Shown here: positions 17,367-25,914 of the stretch, in pieces
Numbering within the stretch: the first letter of the stretch is position 1
Layout: each line of letters opens with the position of its first letter
Assembly (NCBI GenBank): GCA_910585625.1
Contig: CAJUFQ010000013.1
Location: forward strand, 1-64,000
Direction: 5' to 3'
DNA length: 64,000 nucleotides
Source: an uncultured Lachnospiraceae bacterium
GTDB lineage: Bacteria; Bacillota; Clostridia; Lachnospirales; Lachnospiraceae
Made by a program: the position numbers and the translations under genes
The notes under the pieces: model-generated
Databases searched by the model: none
Seen by the model: only the letters and a program-made list of their open reading frames with translations
What the model was told of the DNA's origin: nothing

Positions 17367-18971
17367 ATGCCCGTAAAATACGTCTTTGTCACCGGCGGCG
17401 TTGTTTCCGGCCTCGGAAAGGGAATTACTGCAGCTTCCCTGGGCCGCTTACTGAAAGCGCGCGGATACAAGGTTACCATGCAGAAATTTGACCCCTATAT
17501 CAATATCGACCCCGGAACCATGAACCCCATCCAGCACGGAGAAGTTTTCGTCACGGATGATGGGGCAGAGACAGACCTGGACTTAGGCCATTACGAGCGT
17601 TTCATAGACGAGAACTTAGGGAAGAATTCTAATGTCACCACCGGCAAAGTATACTGGTCTGTGCTGCAGAAAGAACGGCGCGGCGATTACGGCGGCGGCA
17701 CGGTACAGGTAATCCCCCATATCACGAATGAAATCAAAAGCCGGTTCTACCGCAATTTCACCACGGAAGAGACCCACATTGCCATCATTGAAGTCGGCGG
17801 TACTGTCGGCGACATGGAAAGCCAGCCCTTCCTGGAATCCATCCGCCAGTTCCAGCATGAGATCGGGCATGAGAACGCAATCCTGATCCATGTGACGCTA
17901 ATCCCTTACATCAGCGCATCCGGCGAGATGAAGACGAAGCCCACCCAAGCCAGCGTCAAGGAACTGCAGGGCATGGGCATCCAGCCTGACATTATAGTAT
18001 GCCGTTCCGAACACCCTTTAGACCAGGGAATCAAAGACAAAATTGCCTTATTCTGTAATGTCCCCTGCAGCCGCGTGCTGCAGAACCTGGATGTGGAGTA
18101 TCTGTACGAGGCCCCGCTTGCCATGGAAAAGGAAAACCTGGCACAGGTAGCTTGCGAATGCCTCCACCTGGAGTGTCCCGAACCCGACCTGACAGACTGG
18201 GTTGACATGGTAGACGCGCTCCGTTATCCGGACAAAGAGGTTACGGTCGCCCTGGTCGGGAAATACACGGCGTTGCATGACGCCTATATTTCCGTTGTGG
18301 AAGCCTTAAAGCACGGCGGCATCGCAGAACGCGCGACAGTCAACATTAAATGGGTAGATTCTGAACTGCTGAACGATGATAATGTGGAGGAAACGCTTGG
18401 GGATGTGCAGGGAATCCTGGTTCCCGGCGGTTTCGGCAACCGGGGCGTGGAGGGCATGATTGTCGCCGCCAGGTATGCACGCGAACAGAACGTGCCGTAT
18501 CTGGGGCTGTGCCTGGGGATGCAGGTGGCAATCATTGAATGTGCCAGACATCTGTGCAGCTTCCATGATGCGCACAGCATAGAGCTTGACCCCAACACGA
18601 CCCACCCGGTAATTGCATTGATGCCTGACCAAAGCGGCGTGGAAGACATCGGCGGAACCCTGCGGCTTGGTTCCTACCCCTGCGTCCTCGATACTTCCTC
18701 CAAAGCATACCAGGTCTATGGCGCGGAAACCATACATGAGAGGCACCGCCACCGCTATGAGGTCAACAATGATTACCGCTCCGTCCTTTCTGAGCATGGC
18801 ATGAAGCTGTGCGGCTTGTCGCCGGATAACCGGATTGTAGAGATGGTGGAACTTACAGACCATCCTTGGTTTGTCGCGACCCAGGCGCACCCGGAACTTA
18901 AGTCAAGGCCCAACCGCCCGCACCCATTGTTCAAAGGGTTCGTGGAGGCCGCATTGAAAAACCCGAAATAA
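17367..18971 (+). CDS. pyrG: CTP synthase
   Basis: CTP synthase aminates UTP to CTP using glutamine and ATP, the last step of pyrimidine nucleotide synthesis. The 534-residue protein has the N-terminal synthetase domain (FVTGGVVSGLGKGITAASLG, KFDPYINIDPGTMNP, GGTVGDMESQPF) and a C-terminal class I glutamine amidotransferase domain with the nucleophile in LGLCLGMQ near residue 380 and the His/Glu pair in QAHPELKSRP. AAGGAGG precedes the ATG. It is one of three complete plus-strand genes and is transcribed divergently from ftsH. No clear C-stretch leader of the known CTP-sensing attenuator type is visible. Confidence 0.97.
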   Translation: MPVKYVFVTGGVVSGLGKGITAASLGRLLKARGYKVTMQKFDPYINIDPGTMNPIQHGEVFVTDDGAETDLDLGHYERFIDENLGKNSNVTTGKVYWSVLQKERRGDYGGGTVQVIPHITNEIKSRFYRNFTTEETHIAIIEVGGTVGDMESQPFLESIRQFQHEIGHENAILIHVTLIPYISASGEMKTKPTQASVKELQGMGIQPDIIVCRSEHPLDQGIKDKIALFCNVPCSRVLQNLDVEYLYEAPLAMEKENLAQVACECLHLECPEPDLTDWVDMVDALRYPDKEVTVALVGKYTALHDAYISVVEALKHGGIAERATVNIKWVDSELLNDDNVEETLGDVQGILVPGGFGNRGVEGMIVAARYAREQNVPYLGLCLGMQVAIIECARHLCSFHDAHSIELDPNTTHPVIALMPDQSGVEDIGGTLRLGSYPCVLDTSSKAYQVYGAETIHERHRHRYEVNNDYRSVLSEHGMKLCGLSPDNRIVEMVELTDHPWFVATQAHPELKSRPNRPHPLFKGFVEAALKNPK

Positions 18972-19015
18972 TAAGAAAGATTATTCCGGGTGTTCCTTTC
19001 TATCAAGAAGCATTA

Positions 19016-19047
19016 AGAGGGTGCGCTGCAAATGCAGCGCACCCTCT
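19016..19047. terminator. Bidirectional hairpin between pyrG and the phosphatase gene
   Basis: A perfect 14-base stem (AGAGGGTGCGCTGC with its complement) has a 4-base loop. It lies between two convergent genes and ends three bases before the phosphatase stop codon. There is no T-tract on either side. Confidence 0.55.
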
Positions 19048-19050
19048 CAG

Positions 19051-19704
19051 CTATCTTCCAGCCAGTCCCTGCAGGCTGGCAAATACCCCAAAAGCCGCAT
19101 ATTCCGCCAATGCCTCCTCAGGCGTTGTCCCAGTCGTCACCCCGGCAAAGTCCACTCCTGCAGCCTTGGCGGTCTTGGCGTCCACCAAGCTATCACCCAC
19201 ATACAGAAGCTCTTCATTGGTCAGCTCCCACATCTTTAGCACCCTTAATATCCCTTCTGGGTCAGGTTTGGGACGAGCCACATCTTCGCCGCCAATAATC
19301 ACGTCAAACAGCTCTGCGGCCTGGTATTTCTTCAGAACCTCATCAATTCGGTAATGGTATTTCGTAGTAACAATCCCAAGCTTAAGCCCTTGTCCTTTCC
19401 AGTCCCTCATAAGATCTAATACTCCGTCATAGAGACTCGAGCTGGCCGCCATCACCTGGTCAGCCTTTTCCACAAACAGCTTACGGAACTCTGCCTCTTC
19501 CCCAGGCTCCGCTTTCTTTCCCTGATCCCCCACTAATACCCGGTATGTCTCTTCTAAGTGCAGGCCGATGGTCCTGCGTATCTGCTCTCTCTCGGCCCGC
19601 TGATATCCCATTTGTTCCAAGGCGTAATTCGCACTTTCCACAATACCATCTGTAGAGTCTCCCAATGTATAGTCAAAATCAAAAACCATTCCTCTGTATC
19701 GCAT
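19051..19704 (-). CDS. HAD-family hydrolase, phosphoglycolate phosphatase-like
   Basis: The 217-residue protein has all haloacid dehalogenase motifs: FDFDYTLGDS with the aspartate nucleophile at residue 8, GIVTTKY as motif II, a lysine in the cap-proximal region and GGEDVARPKPDP plus YVGDSLVDAKTAKAAG as motifs III and IV. It has a helical C1 cap. Closest known roles are phosphoglycolate phosphatase or pyrophosphatase PpaX; substrate cannot be set from sequence. The frame is open to 19803, but ATG 19704 is used because AGGAGG is seven bases upstream and the extension would run into a repeat element. Confidence 0.85.
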   Translation of the reverse strand: MRYRGMVFDFDYTLGDSTDGIVESANYALEQMGYQRAEREQIRRTIGLHLEETYRVLVGDQGKKAEPGEEAEFRKLFVEKADQVMAASSSLYDGVLDLMRDWKGQGLKLGIVTTKYHYRIDEVLKKYQAAELFDVIIGGEDVARPKPDPEGILRVLKMWELTNEELLYVGDSLVDAKTAKAAGVDFAGVTTGTTPEEALAEYAAFGVFASLQGLAGR

Positions 19705-19753
19705 CACGCAGCCTCCTACTGACAATTTATTTTGAATTTCCCCGGTATTTAGT

Positions 19754-19872
19754 TTCATAGTACCAAAAGGGAACTGTCGCACGAATATATTTACTCGTTC
19801 CAAAGGTCTTGCCGCTTATACGGCAAGACCTTTGGCTCCTAAAATTTTAGCTGATATAAAAATATGGGAAAA
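19754..19872. repeat. Dispersed intergenic element, long copy with perfect hairpin
   Basis: Three blocks lie in order. Block A (19754-19799) contains CTGTCGCAC and ATATATTTACTCGTT and recurs in reverse orientation at 54386-54446. Block B is a perfect 15-base stem, CCAAAGGTCTTGCCG (19800-19814) with its complement (19821-19835). Block C (19836-19872) holds the 12-base palindrome CTAAAATTTTAG and GCTGATATAAAAA and recurs at 60205-60240 and 37346-37376. It fills most of the gap between the ECF sigma gene and the phosphatase gene. Confidence 0.65.
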
Positions 19873-19892
19873 TGCAAATAACAAATTATAGC

Positions 19893-20396
19893 TTACATAG
19901 ATTCAAATCCATATTTTTTCAGCAGCTTTTTCAGTTTCTTGCGCGCCCGCTCAGACATATGCCTGACGTTATCCGGAGATTTGCCGAGAAGCCTGGCTAT
20001 CTCTGCAATGCTTTTGTCGTGATAATACTGCAAAAGCAAAATTTCACGGTATGATCTTTTCATCCGCCTTAATGCCTTCGCCAGAAATTTCTTCTGCTCC
20101 CTCTCCAAGAGCCTGAAATCCGCTTCCTCGTCAAACACGTCTTCCAGCGCTTCCTCCTCAATCTCATAATCCGCCTGCCGCTGCTTCGTCCTATAAAGGG
20201 TACAAGATTTATTCTTAACGATTGTCATTATGTAATTCCAGGTTTTCTGCGGGGAATCTTGCGCTATCCCCTCTGGATTTGCCAACAGCGCAACAAATGT
20301 CTCATGTACGACATCTTCCGCATCATGCTTATTCCGTAAGATCCCATAAGCAATATAGTACATCTCATCTTTATAGGCCTCGTATATCTCCTCCAA
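19893..20396 (-). CDS. ECF-type RNA polymerase sigma factor (second of a tandem pair)
   Basis: The 167-residue protein has sigma region 2 (AYGILRNKHDAEDVVHETFVALL, the -10-recognition helix) and region 4 (LLQYYHDKSIAEIARLLGKSPDNVRHMSERARKKL, the -35-binding helix-turn-helix) with no region 3, as in ECF sigma factors. It appears to start at TTG, five bases past the stop of its paralogue, with GGAGGG upstream. It aligns along its whole length with the gene before it. No membrane anti-sigma factor adjoins either gene. Targets are unknown. Confidence 0.85.
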   Translation of the reverse strand: MEEIYEAYKDEMYYIAYGILRNKHDAEDVVHETFVALLANPEGIAQDSPQKTWNYIMTIVKNKSCTLYRTKQRQADYEIEEEALEDVFDEEADFRLLEREQKKFLAKALRRMKRSYREILLLQYYHDKSIAEIARLLGKSPDNVRHMSERARKKLKKLLKKYGFESM

Positions 20397-20400
20397 ATAA

Positions 20401-20943
20401 TTATTGTCCCTCCAACATGCCCTGCAGCTTCTCTTTTGCCCTCTTGATCATATGCCTCACGGAATCCGGCGACTTACCAAGGAGCTTTCCGATTTCCACG
20501 CTGTTCAGCTCATGGTAATACCGCAAGAGCAGCACGTCACGGCTTGTCTCGCTCATATCCCTCAGCAGATGCACTAGAAAATCCCTCTGTTCTATCTGCC
20601 GGATCCTCCGGTCAAACTCCTCATCCACCATGCTTTCCAGGATTTCCTCGGTCATCGGGACTTCCCGCTCAGCTTGGCGTTTCCTCTTCTTATAGCAATT
20701 ATATGCCCTGGTCTTTACAATCGTTGCTATGTAATTCCAATTCTTCTGAGGCGTATTCCCCCTCAATTTATCCAGATTGGAAAGCACTGCAATAAACGCT
20801 TCCTGCAGAACCTCTTCCGCATCCCATCTGTTTTCCAGAATCACATACGCAGTATAAAACATCTCATCCCGGTAAGCTTCATATATCTCCCTGAAAAACC
20901 CCTTCTCTTCTTCGGTATCCAGCGATAATAAATACTGAAACAC
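20401..20943 (-). CDS. ECF-type RNA polymerase sigma factor (first of a tandem pair)
   Basis: At 180 residues it carries sigma region 2 (YVILENRWDAEEVLQEAFIAVL) and region 4 (LLRYYHELNSVEIGKLLGKSPDSVRHMIKRAKEKL). The shared segments TPQKNWNYI, KRQAE and GKSPDxVRHM with the downstream gene show that the two arose by duplication. The GTG at 20943 is preferred because TTGGAGGTACCAAAC lies before it; a TTG at 20958 is the alternative. A standard promoter lies 125 bases upstream, so the pair is probably made by the housekeeping polymerase rather than by itself. Confidence 0.85.
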   Translation of the reverse strand: MFQYLLSLDTEEEKGFFREIYEAYRDEMFYTAYVILENRWDAEEVLQEAFIAVLSNLDKLRGNTPQKNWNYIATIVKTRAYNCYKKRKRQAEREVPMTEEILESMVDEEFDRRIRQIEQRDFLVHLLRDMSETSRDVLLLRYYHELNSVEIGKLLGKSPDSVRHMIKRAKEKLQGMLEGQ

Positions 20944-21067
20944 GTTTGGTACCTCCAAAAAATCAGGGCATAAAAAATCTCCACTGATTCTTCGGATTTT
21001 TTATCCCCTCGTAACATCTTTCGTAAAATCTTATGCAATTTCAGCCAGACTGCACTTCCTCAAACAT

Positions 21068-21096
21068 ACTATAGCAATATGGCAAAACGATTTCAA
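21068..21096 (-). promoter_or_regulatory. Promoter of the sigma-factor pair
   Basis: On the minus strand TTGAAA (21091-21096) is 17 bases before TATAGT (21068-21073). The transcript would have a leader of about 120 bases before the first sigma gene. Confidence 0.6.
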
Positions 21097-21135
21097 GGGG
21101 TTCAGCAAAAAGCAGATTCGCGGACAGCGTCGTCC

Positions 21136-22368
21136 TCAACGCGTTTCGCGCATTTGCGCAAGAACCTCCGGAAACAGCTCGATGCTGCGCCGCAGAATCC
21201 CCTGCATATAAGCAATCAGTATCCCATAATTAGTGATGGGTATCCCCTGATCCCCTGCACAGGAGAGCCTGTATTTCATCTCACGGCCGCCCAGCATACA
21301 TCCGCCACAATGGACGACAAGCTTATATTCAGACAAATCCTCTGGAAATTCCGCGCCAGATGAGAATCGGACGTCAAGCTGCCTGCCAGTATACTCCGCA
21401 AGCCAGCGTGGAATCTTCACGGAACCAATATCGTCACACTGCCGATGGTGCGTGCATCCCTCCGAAATCAGGATCTTATCGCCATCCTGCAAATCTTCCA
21501 CTGCCGCCGCTCCCCGCACTGCTTCCTTCAAGTTCCCTTTGTAGCGGGCAAACAGGATAGAGAATGACGTAAGCGGAATCTCCTCCGGGGTCTCCGCACT
21601 GACCCTGGCAAATGCCTGGCTGTCCGTAATCACCATGGCAGGGCGTCCCGGCAGCCGCGCCAGCGTGTCTTTCAGTTCATAATCCCTGACCACGACGGAT
21701 ACCGCTCCTGATTCGAGGATATCCCTGATCGTCTGCTGCTGCGGCAAGATCAGCCTCCCTTTGGGCGCCGCTGAGTCAATGGGAACTACCAGTACCACAA
21801 AATCCAGAGGATTCAGCAAATCCCCCACAATCCGCCGCCCGCTATCCTCTGCCACAGAAAGGTGTGCAATCTTTTCTTTAAGCGCATCAATCTGATATCC
21901 TGTTTTCGCACTAATCCTTATGGCGTTTCTTTCCTCTCCCGGCAAGCTGCCCGCCAACGGAACCCCATCCTGCTGCAAATCCTGTTTGTTAACCGCAAGC
22001 ACATAAGGGATTTTTTTCTCCTGAAATATCCCTATCAGCTCCTTCTCTGCTTGCTGCATTCCCTCCGTGCCGTCCAGCACCAGCACTGCCACGTCTGTCT
22101 TATTCAGAATCTGTTTGGTTTTGCGTACCCGCAGCTGGCCTAAGGTACCTTCATCATCAATGCCCGGCGTATCTATGACGACCACAGGCCCCATCGGCAA
22201 AAGCTCCATCGCTTTCTGCACCGGATCGGTAGTGGTTCCTTTCACATCAGATACTACGGCAAGCTCCTGGCCTGTCACAGCATTCACGACGCTTGATTTT
22301 CCGACATTTCTTCTCCCGAAAAAACCGATATGCACACGGTCTGCGGAAGGCGTACTGTTTAAACCCAT
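21136..22368 (-). CDS. hydF: [FeFe]-hydrogenase H-cluster maturation GTPase HydF
   Basis: HydF is the GTPase scaffold on which HydE and HydG build the 2Fe subcluster delivered to [FeFe]-hydrogenase. The 410-residue protein has an Era-like GTPase domain (GRRNVGKSS near residue 20, DTPGIDDEG, NKQD), a dimerisation domain, and a C-terminal cluster domain with the ligands in CTHHRQC and HCGGCMLGG. The ATG at 22368 has AGGAGG five bases before it; the TTG at 22383 lies within that site. It follows the TM1266-type regulator by 47 bases. No hydrogenase or HydE/HydG gene is in the window. Confidence 0.95.
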   Translation of the reverse strand: MGLNSTPSADRVHIGFFGRRNVGKSSVVNAVTGQELAVVSDVKGTTTDPVQKAMELLPMGPVVVIDTPGIDDEGTLGQLRVRKTKQILNKTDVAVLVLDGTEGMQQAEKELIGIFQEKKIPYVLAVNKQDLQQDGVPLAGSLPGEERNAIRISAKTGYQIDALKEKIAHLSVAEDSGRRIVGDLLNPLDFVVLVVPIDSAAPKGRLILPQQQTIRDILESGAVSVVVRDYELKDTLARLPGRPAMVITDSQAFARVSAETPEEIPLTSFSILFARYKGNLKEAVRGAAAVEDLQDGDKILISEGCTHHRQCDDIGSVKIPRWLAEYTGRQLDVRFSSGAEFPEDLSEYKLVVHCGGCMLGGREMKYRLSCAGDQGIPITNYGILIAYMQGILRRSIELFPEVLAQMRETR

Positions 22369-22415
22369 AATGCCTCCTTGCAATTAGCTGTCTCCATGTT
22401 AGTACCTGTGTCTCC

Positions 22416-22661
22416 CTATGCTTTTGAATACGCTGCCTTGCTGCTGATACCCTGCAGATTCCCTAATTTCCCGGAAAGCGCGCTTATCACTCCCTGCGGA
22501 GCGTCTACGGCAATGCTGATGATGCTGATACCCTTCTTCGGATAAGGAATCCCCATCCTCCCGATAATGTATGTTCCATATTCATGGAGAATTTTGTTCA
22601 GTTCCTCTACGGAAGCTTCTTCTTCCACAATAATCCCGATAATTGCCACTCTTGAGTCCAT
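22416..22661 (-). CDS. TM1266-type regulator of the iron-only hydrogenase system
   Basis: This 81-residue ferredoxin-fold (ACT-like) protein, beginning MDSRVAIIGIIVEE and containing YIIGRMGIPYPKKGISIISIAVDA, matches the small family usually encoded beside hydE, hydF and hydG. A regulatory role is proposed from this genomic association; no ligand is established. ATG 22661 has GAGAGGAG upstream. It probably forms one transcript with hydF. Confidence 0.8.
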   Translation of the reverse strand: MDSRVAIIGIIVEEEASVEELNKILHEYGTYIIGRMGIPYPKKGISIISIAVDAPQGVISALSGKLGNLQGISSKAAYSKA

Positions 22662-22801
22662 GCTGACTCCTCTCATTCACGCAAATCTTTGCAAAGGCGT
22701 CCCTTTTGCAAAGACTATCAGCGTTTTTATTTTAACATATATGCTCCCTCTTCATATACTGCAATTTGTGAATATCCGGGGCAAACGTCCCATATGGCTG
22801 C

Positions 22802-23032
22802 TCATTCTGCGAATTCAACCGTCACAAAAAATCCCTTTGGCGTCTCTTTCACCTCTATCACTTTCCCTTCCCTGGATTTCAGCCTCTCTGAAAAAGGGTA
22901 GTTGGACGACATGGCATATGCCTTGCCCAATGTATAATAATAAGAAGCGGGAAGCTTGCCCTCCGTAACCGGAAGCACATCGCCTTCTTTTAAAAGCCCC
23001 GTGCGTTCCATCTTAAATTCCATCAGCCTCAT
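22802..23032 (-). CDS. Small protein of unknown function following trkH
   Basis: I do not recognise this 76-residue protein. It begins MRLMEFKMERTGLLKEGDVL, is mixed in charge, has no membrane segment or cysteines, and ends in a likely beta strand (GKVIEVKETPKGFFVTVEFAE), suggesting a small beta-barrel-like fold. The ATG at 23032 has GGAAGGAGG upstream and lies only 14 bases past the trkH stop codon, so it is probably cotranscribed with trkA and trkH. That context hints at potassium uptake, but nothing in the sequence shows it. Confidence 0.65.
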   Translation of the reverse strand: MRLMEFKMERTGLLKEGDVLPVTEGKLPASYYYTLGKAYAMSSNYPFSERLKSREGKVIEVKETPKGFFVTVEFAE

Positions 23033-23046
23033 ATTGCCTCCTTCCG

Positions 23047-24486
23047 TCAAGAACGTTTCCAGGTATACGGCGTGAACAACAGCAACAGCGGGAACAATTC
23101 CAGACGCCCTGCAAGCATGTCAAACATCAGCACAAACTTTGCCGGCTGGGAATAGACCGCAAAATTGCTGACCGGCCCCACGTCGTTCAGCCCCGGTCCG
23201 ATATTGTTCAGGGTCGCCGCCACCGCCGTAAAATTAGTAGTAAAATCCAGGTTATCAAGCGAAATCAGGAGCAGCGACGCCCCATAAATCAGGGCATACG
23301 CAATGAAAAATACAGAAATAGAGCGCAGTATCTCCTTATTCACGACACGGCTTTCAAAATTCACCTGGCGCACCCTCTTGGGATGGATCAGATGGGAAAG
23401 CTCATTCTTTACCATTTTCAGCATGATGATTACACGGGAAACCTTGATTCCTCCTCCGGTACTTCCGGCACAGGCGCCGACAAACATCAGCATCACCAAT
23501 ATCGTCCTGGAAAACTCCGGCCATAAGTTAAAATCGGCCGTAGAATACCCGGTAGTGGTGATAATCGACGCCACCTGAAACGCCGCATGGTGAAATGCTT
23601 CGAACAGCGATTGGAAACTGCCCCGGATATTCAAAGTAATCAGCACAATCGCCGCCAGGATGATGCCCAGGTAATACCGCATCTCCTCATGCTTCAACGC
23701 CTGCATAGGCTTGCGGGCAAAGAACAGATAGTACACATTGAAATTGATGCCAAACAGAATCATAAAAACCGTAATCACCGCCTGGGAAAACACGGAATAG
23801 CTTCCAATGCTGCTGTTCAGAACGCCAAACCCTCCCGTTCCGGCCGTTCCGAAGGACAGCGTCGTCGCCTCAAAAGGCGACATTCCGGTAATCAGGAGCA
23901 ATATCACCTGGACAACTGTCAGAAAAATATACATCCCATACAGCAGACGCGCCGTATGGCGTACCCTGGGCACAAGTTTTCCGACCGTCGGCCCCGGACT
24001 CTCCGCGCGCATCAGGTGCATATTATAACCTCCCGCAAGCGGAAGAATGGCAAGAATCAGCACTAACACCCCCATGCCGCCAATCCAATGGGTAAAGCTG
24101 CGCCAGAATAAGTTACACTTGGACAATGCCTCCACATCCGCAAGTATGCTGGCCCCGGTAGTCGTCAGGCCGGAAATTGTCTCAAATAATGCATCTGCAT
24201 AGCTGGGAAATTCTCCCGACAAAAATAAGGGCAGCGCTCCCATGACACTTAAAAGTATCCAGCTCAAAGACACCACCACAAATCCTTCTCTTGCATAAAA
24301 CACTGTGCTTTTCGGCTTTTTCAGCTTTCCCAGCCCTCCAATCAGCAGGCAGGAAGCGGCCACTATGGCATAAGCCCATCCTTCTTTTTCCCAATAAATA
24401 AGCGACACCACGCACGGCAGCGCCAAAAACAGCGCCTGGAACTCCAGGACACGGCAGAGAATATATCTTATAATTGAGTAATTCAT
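23047..24486 (-). CDS. trkH: Trk/Ktr potassium uptake membrane subunit
   Basis: The 479-residue membrane protein has the four pore-loop repeats of the TrkH/KtrB superfamily; recognisable filter segments include SGLTTTGAS, GTAGTGGFG, TTTGYSTADF and a degenerate fourth in NNIGPGLNDVGP. It moves potassium into the cell, gated by the cytoplasmic TrkA protein encoded 22 bases upstream. The C-terminal LELFPLLLLFTPYTWKRS is typical of the family. The coupling ion is not determinable. Confidence 0.95.
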   Translation of the reverse strand: MNYSIIRYILCRVLEFQALFLALPCVVSLIYWEKEGWAYAIVAASCLLIGGLGKLKKPKSTVFYAREGFVVVSLSWILLSVMGALPLFLSGEFPSYADALFETISGLTTTGASILADVEALSKCNLFWRSFTHWIGGMGVLVLILAILPLAGGYNMHLMRAESPGPTVGKLVPRVRHTARLLYGMYIFLTVVQVILLLITGMSPFEATTLSFGTAGTGGFGVLNSSIGSYSVFSQAVITVFMILFGINFNVYYLFFARKPMQALKHEEMRYYLGIILAAIVLITLNIRGSFQSLFEAFHHAAFQVASIITTTGYSTADFNLWPEFSRTILVMLMFVGACAGSTGGGIKVSRVIIMLKMVKNELSHLIHPKRVRQVNFESRVVNKEILRSISVFFIAYALIYGASLLLISLDNLDFTTNFTAVAATLNNIGPGLNDVGPVSNFAVYSQPAKFVLMFDMLAGRLELFPLLLLFTPYTWKRS

Positions 24487-24508
24487 ACCAACCTTCCCTC
24501 TTCCTCCC

Positions 24509-25864
24509 TCACCGCAAAATATCTTTCAGGTCGTGGAACCCCTGGTTGGTCGTGACTACCACCACGGTATCCCCCAGCATAATGGCGTCCTGCCCTCTCG
24601 GCGTGATAATGATGCCTTTGCGGTTGATGCAGGCAATCAGCAGATTATCCTTCAGGCGCAGCTCTTTCAGAGGCACGCCTACCAGGTCTGACTCCTCATT
24701 CACCCGGAACTCCAGCGCTTCCACTTTATTCTCAATCAGCCGGTATAACGTCTCGACATTACTGCCGATAGAGTTCTGCATTGCGCGGACATATTGAAGA
24801 ATATACTCAGCCGTGATGTTTTTCGGATAAAGCACGCTCCCCAAATCCAAGCTGTCAATGATTTCATCATAAGATATCCGATGAACCTTGGTGATGGTCT
24901 TAGCCTTGGACGCTTTATTGGCAAACAGGCTGAGCATGATGTTCTCTTCATCCAGGCTCGTCCATGACACAAAGGCATGGACACGCGGCAGCCCTTCCTC
25001 GTCCAGAAGGTTGCGGTCCGTCCCATCGCCATGGATAATCAATGCCTGTGGCAGCAGCTCGCTGAGTTCATTGCAGCGTTCCTTGTTCTGCTCAATAATC
25101 TTGATGCCGATACCCATTGGCAGAAGCTGTTTCGCCAGATAATAGGTCGTCTCTCCACCCCCGATAATCATGCAGCTTTTGATGCGGTTCGTGGCCATGC
25201 CTATTTTGCGGAAGAATTCATTGGCGTTTCTTGACGAAGAAACCACCGTTATCACATCCTTCTCCCGGAGTTCGAAATTCCCGTCCGGGATAAAGACCTC
25301 TTCCCCGCGTTCCACCGTACAGATAAGCACATCGCATCCCAGTCCGCCGGAAATATAAGTCAGCGGTCGCCCATGCAGCACGGATCCTTCCCCCAACTTG
25401 CATTTGAGAAGTTCTATCCTCCCCTTTGCGAATGTCTCCACTTTAATCGCAGAAGGAAATTTCAAAAGCCGGGAAATCTCACATGCCGCAGCGTACTCTG
25501 GATTGATGACCATGGACAGCCCCATTTCCTCCTTGATAAAAGCAATTTCCTTGTTATAGATGGGGTTCCTCACCCTGGCAATCGTATTGCAGCCGCCCGT
25601 CCTCTTGGCAATCAGGCAGCATAACAGATTCAGTTCATCTGAGGTCGTCACTGCAATCATCAGATCCGCCTCCTCAATGCCTGCCTCGTTCTGAACGGAA
25701 AAACTCGCCCCATTGCCCACAATGCCCATGACATCGTATTGGTTTGCAACCGCTTCCACGGTCTGCCCATCCAAATCTATCACTGTGATATTATGGCCTT
25801 CTTTACTCAGCTGCTCCGTCAGGGTTTTTCCCACATTCCCGCAGCCTACTATGATAATCTGCAT
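24509..25864 (-). CDS. trkA: Trk potassium transport regulatory subunit TrkA
   Basis: TrkA is a cytoplasmic ring protein that binds NAD(H) or ATP/ADP and gates TrkH. The 451-residue chain contains two tandem RCK units: a first Rossmann fold starting MQIIIVGCGNVGKTL and an RCK-C domain near residues 140-220, then a second starting SCMIIGGGETTYYLAKQL and a second RCK-C domain. ATG 25864 has GGGAGGAG upstream. It is encoded between degV and trkH. Confidence 0.95.
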   Translation of the reverse strand: MQIIIVGCGNVGKTLTEQLSKEGHNITVIDLDGQTVEAVANQYDVMGIVGNGASFSVQNEAGIEEADLMIAVTTSDELNLLCCLIAKRTGGCNTIARVRNPIYNKEIAFIKEEMGLSMVINPEYAAACEISRLLKFPSAIKVETFAKGRIELLKCKLGEGSVLHGRPLTYISGGLGCDVLICTVERGEEVFIPDGNFELREKDVITVVSSSRNANEFFRKIGMATNRIKSCMIIGGGETTYYLAKQLLPMGIGIKIIEQNKERCNELSELLPQALIIHGDGTDRNLLDEEGLPRVHAFVSWTSLDEENIMLSLFANKASKAKTITKVHRISYDEIIDSLDLGSVLYPKNITAEYILQYVRAMQNSIGSNVETLYRLIENKVEALEFRVNEESDLVGVPLKELRLKDNLLIACINRKGIIITPRGQDAIMLGDTVVVVTTNQGFHDLKDILR

Positions 25865-25914
25865 GGTCTCCTCCCATCCGTGCTGCTTCTGCACAGAATC
25901 TTTTGTTTTTTAAT

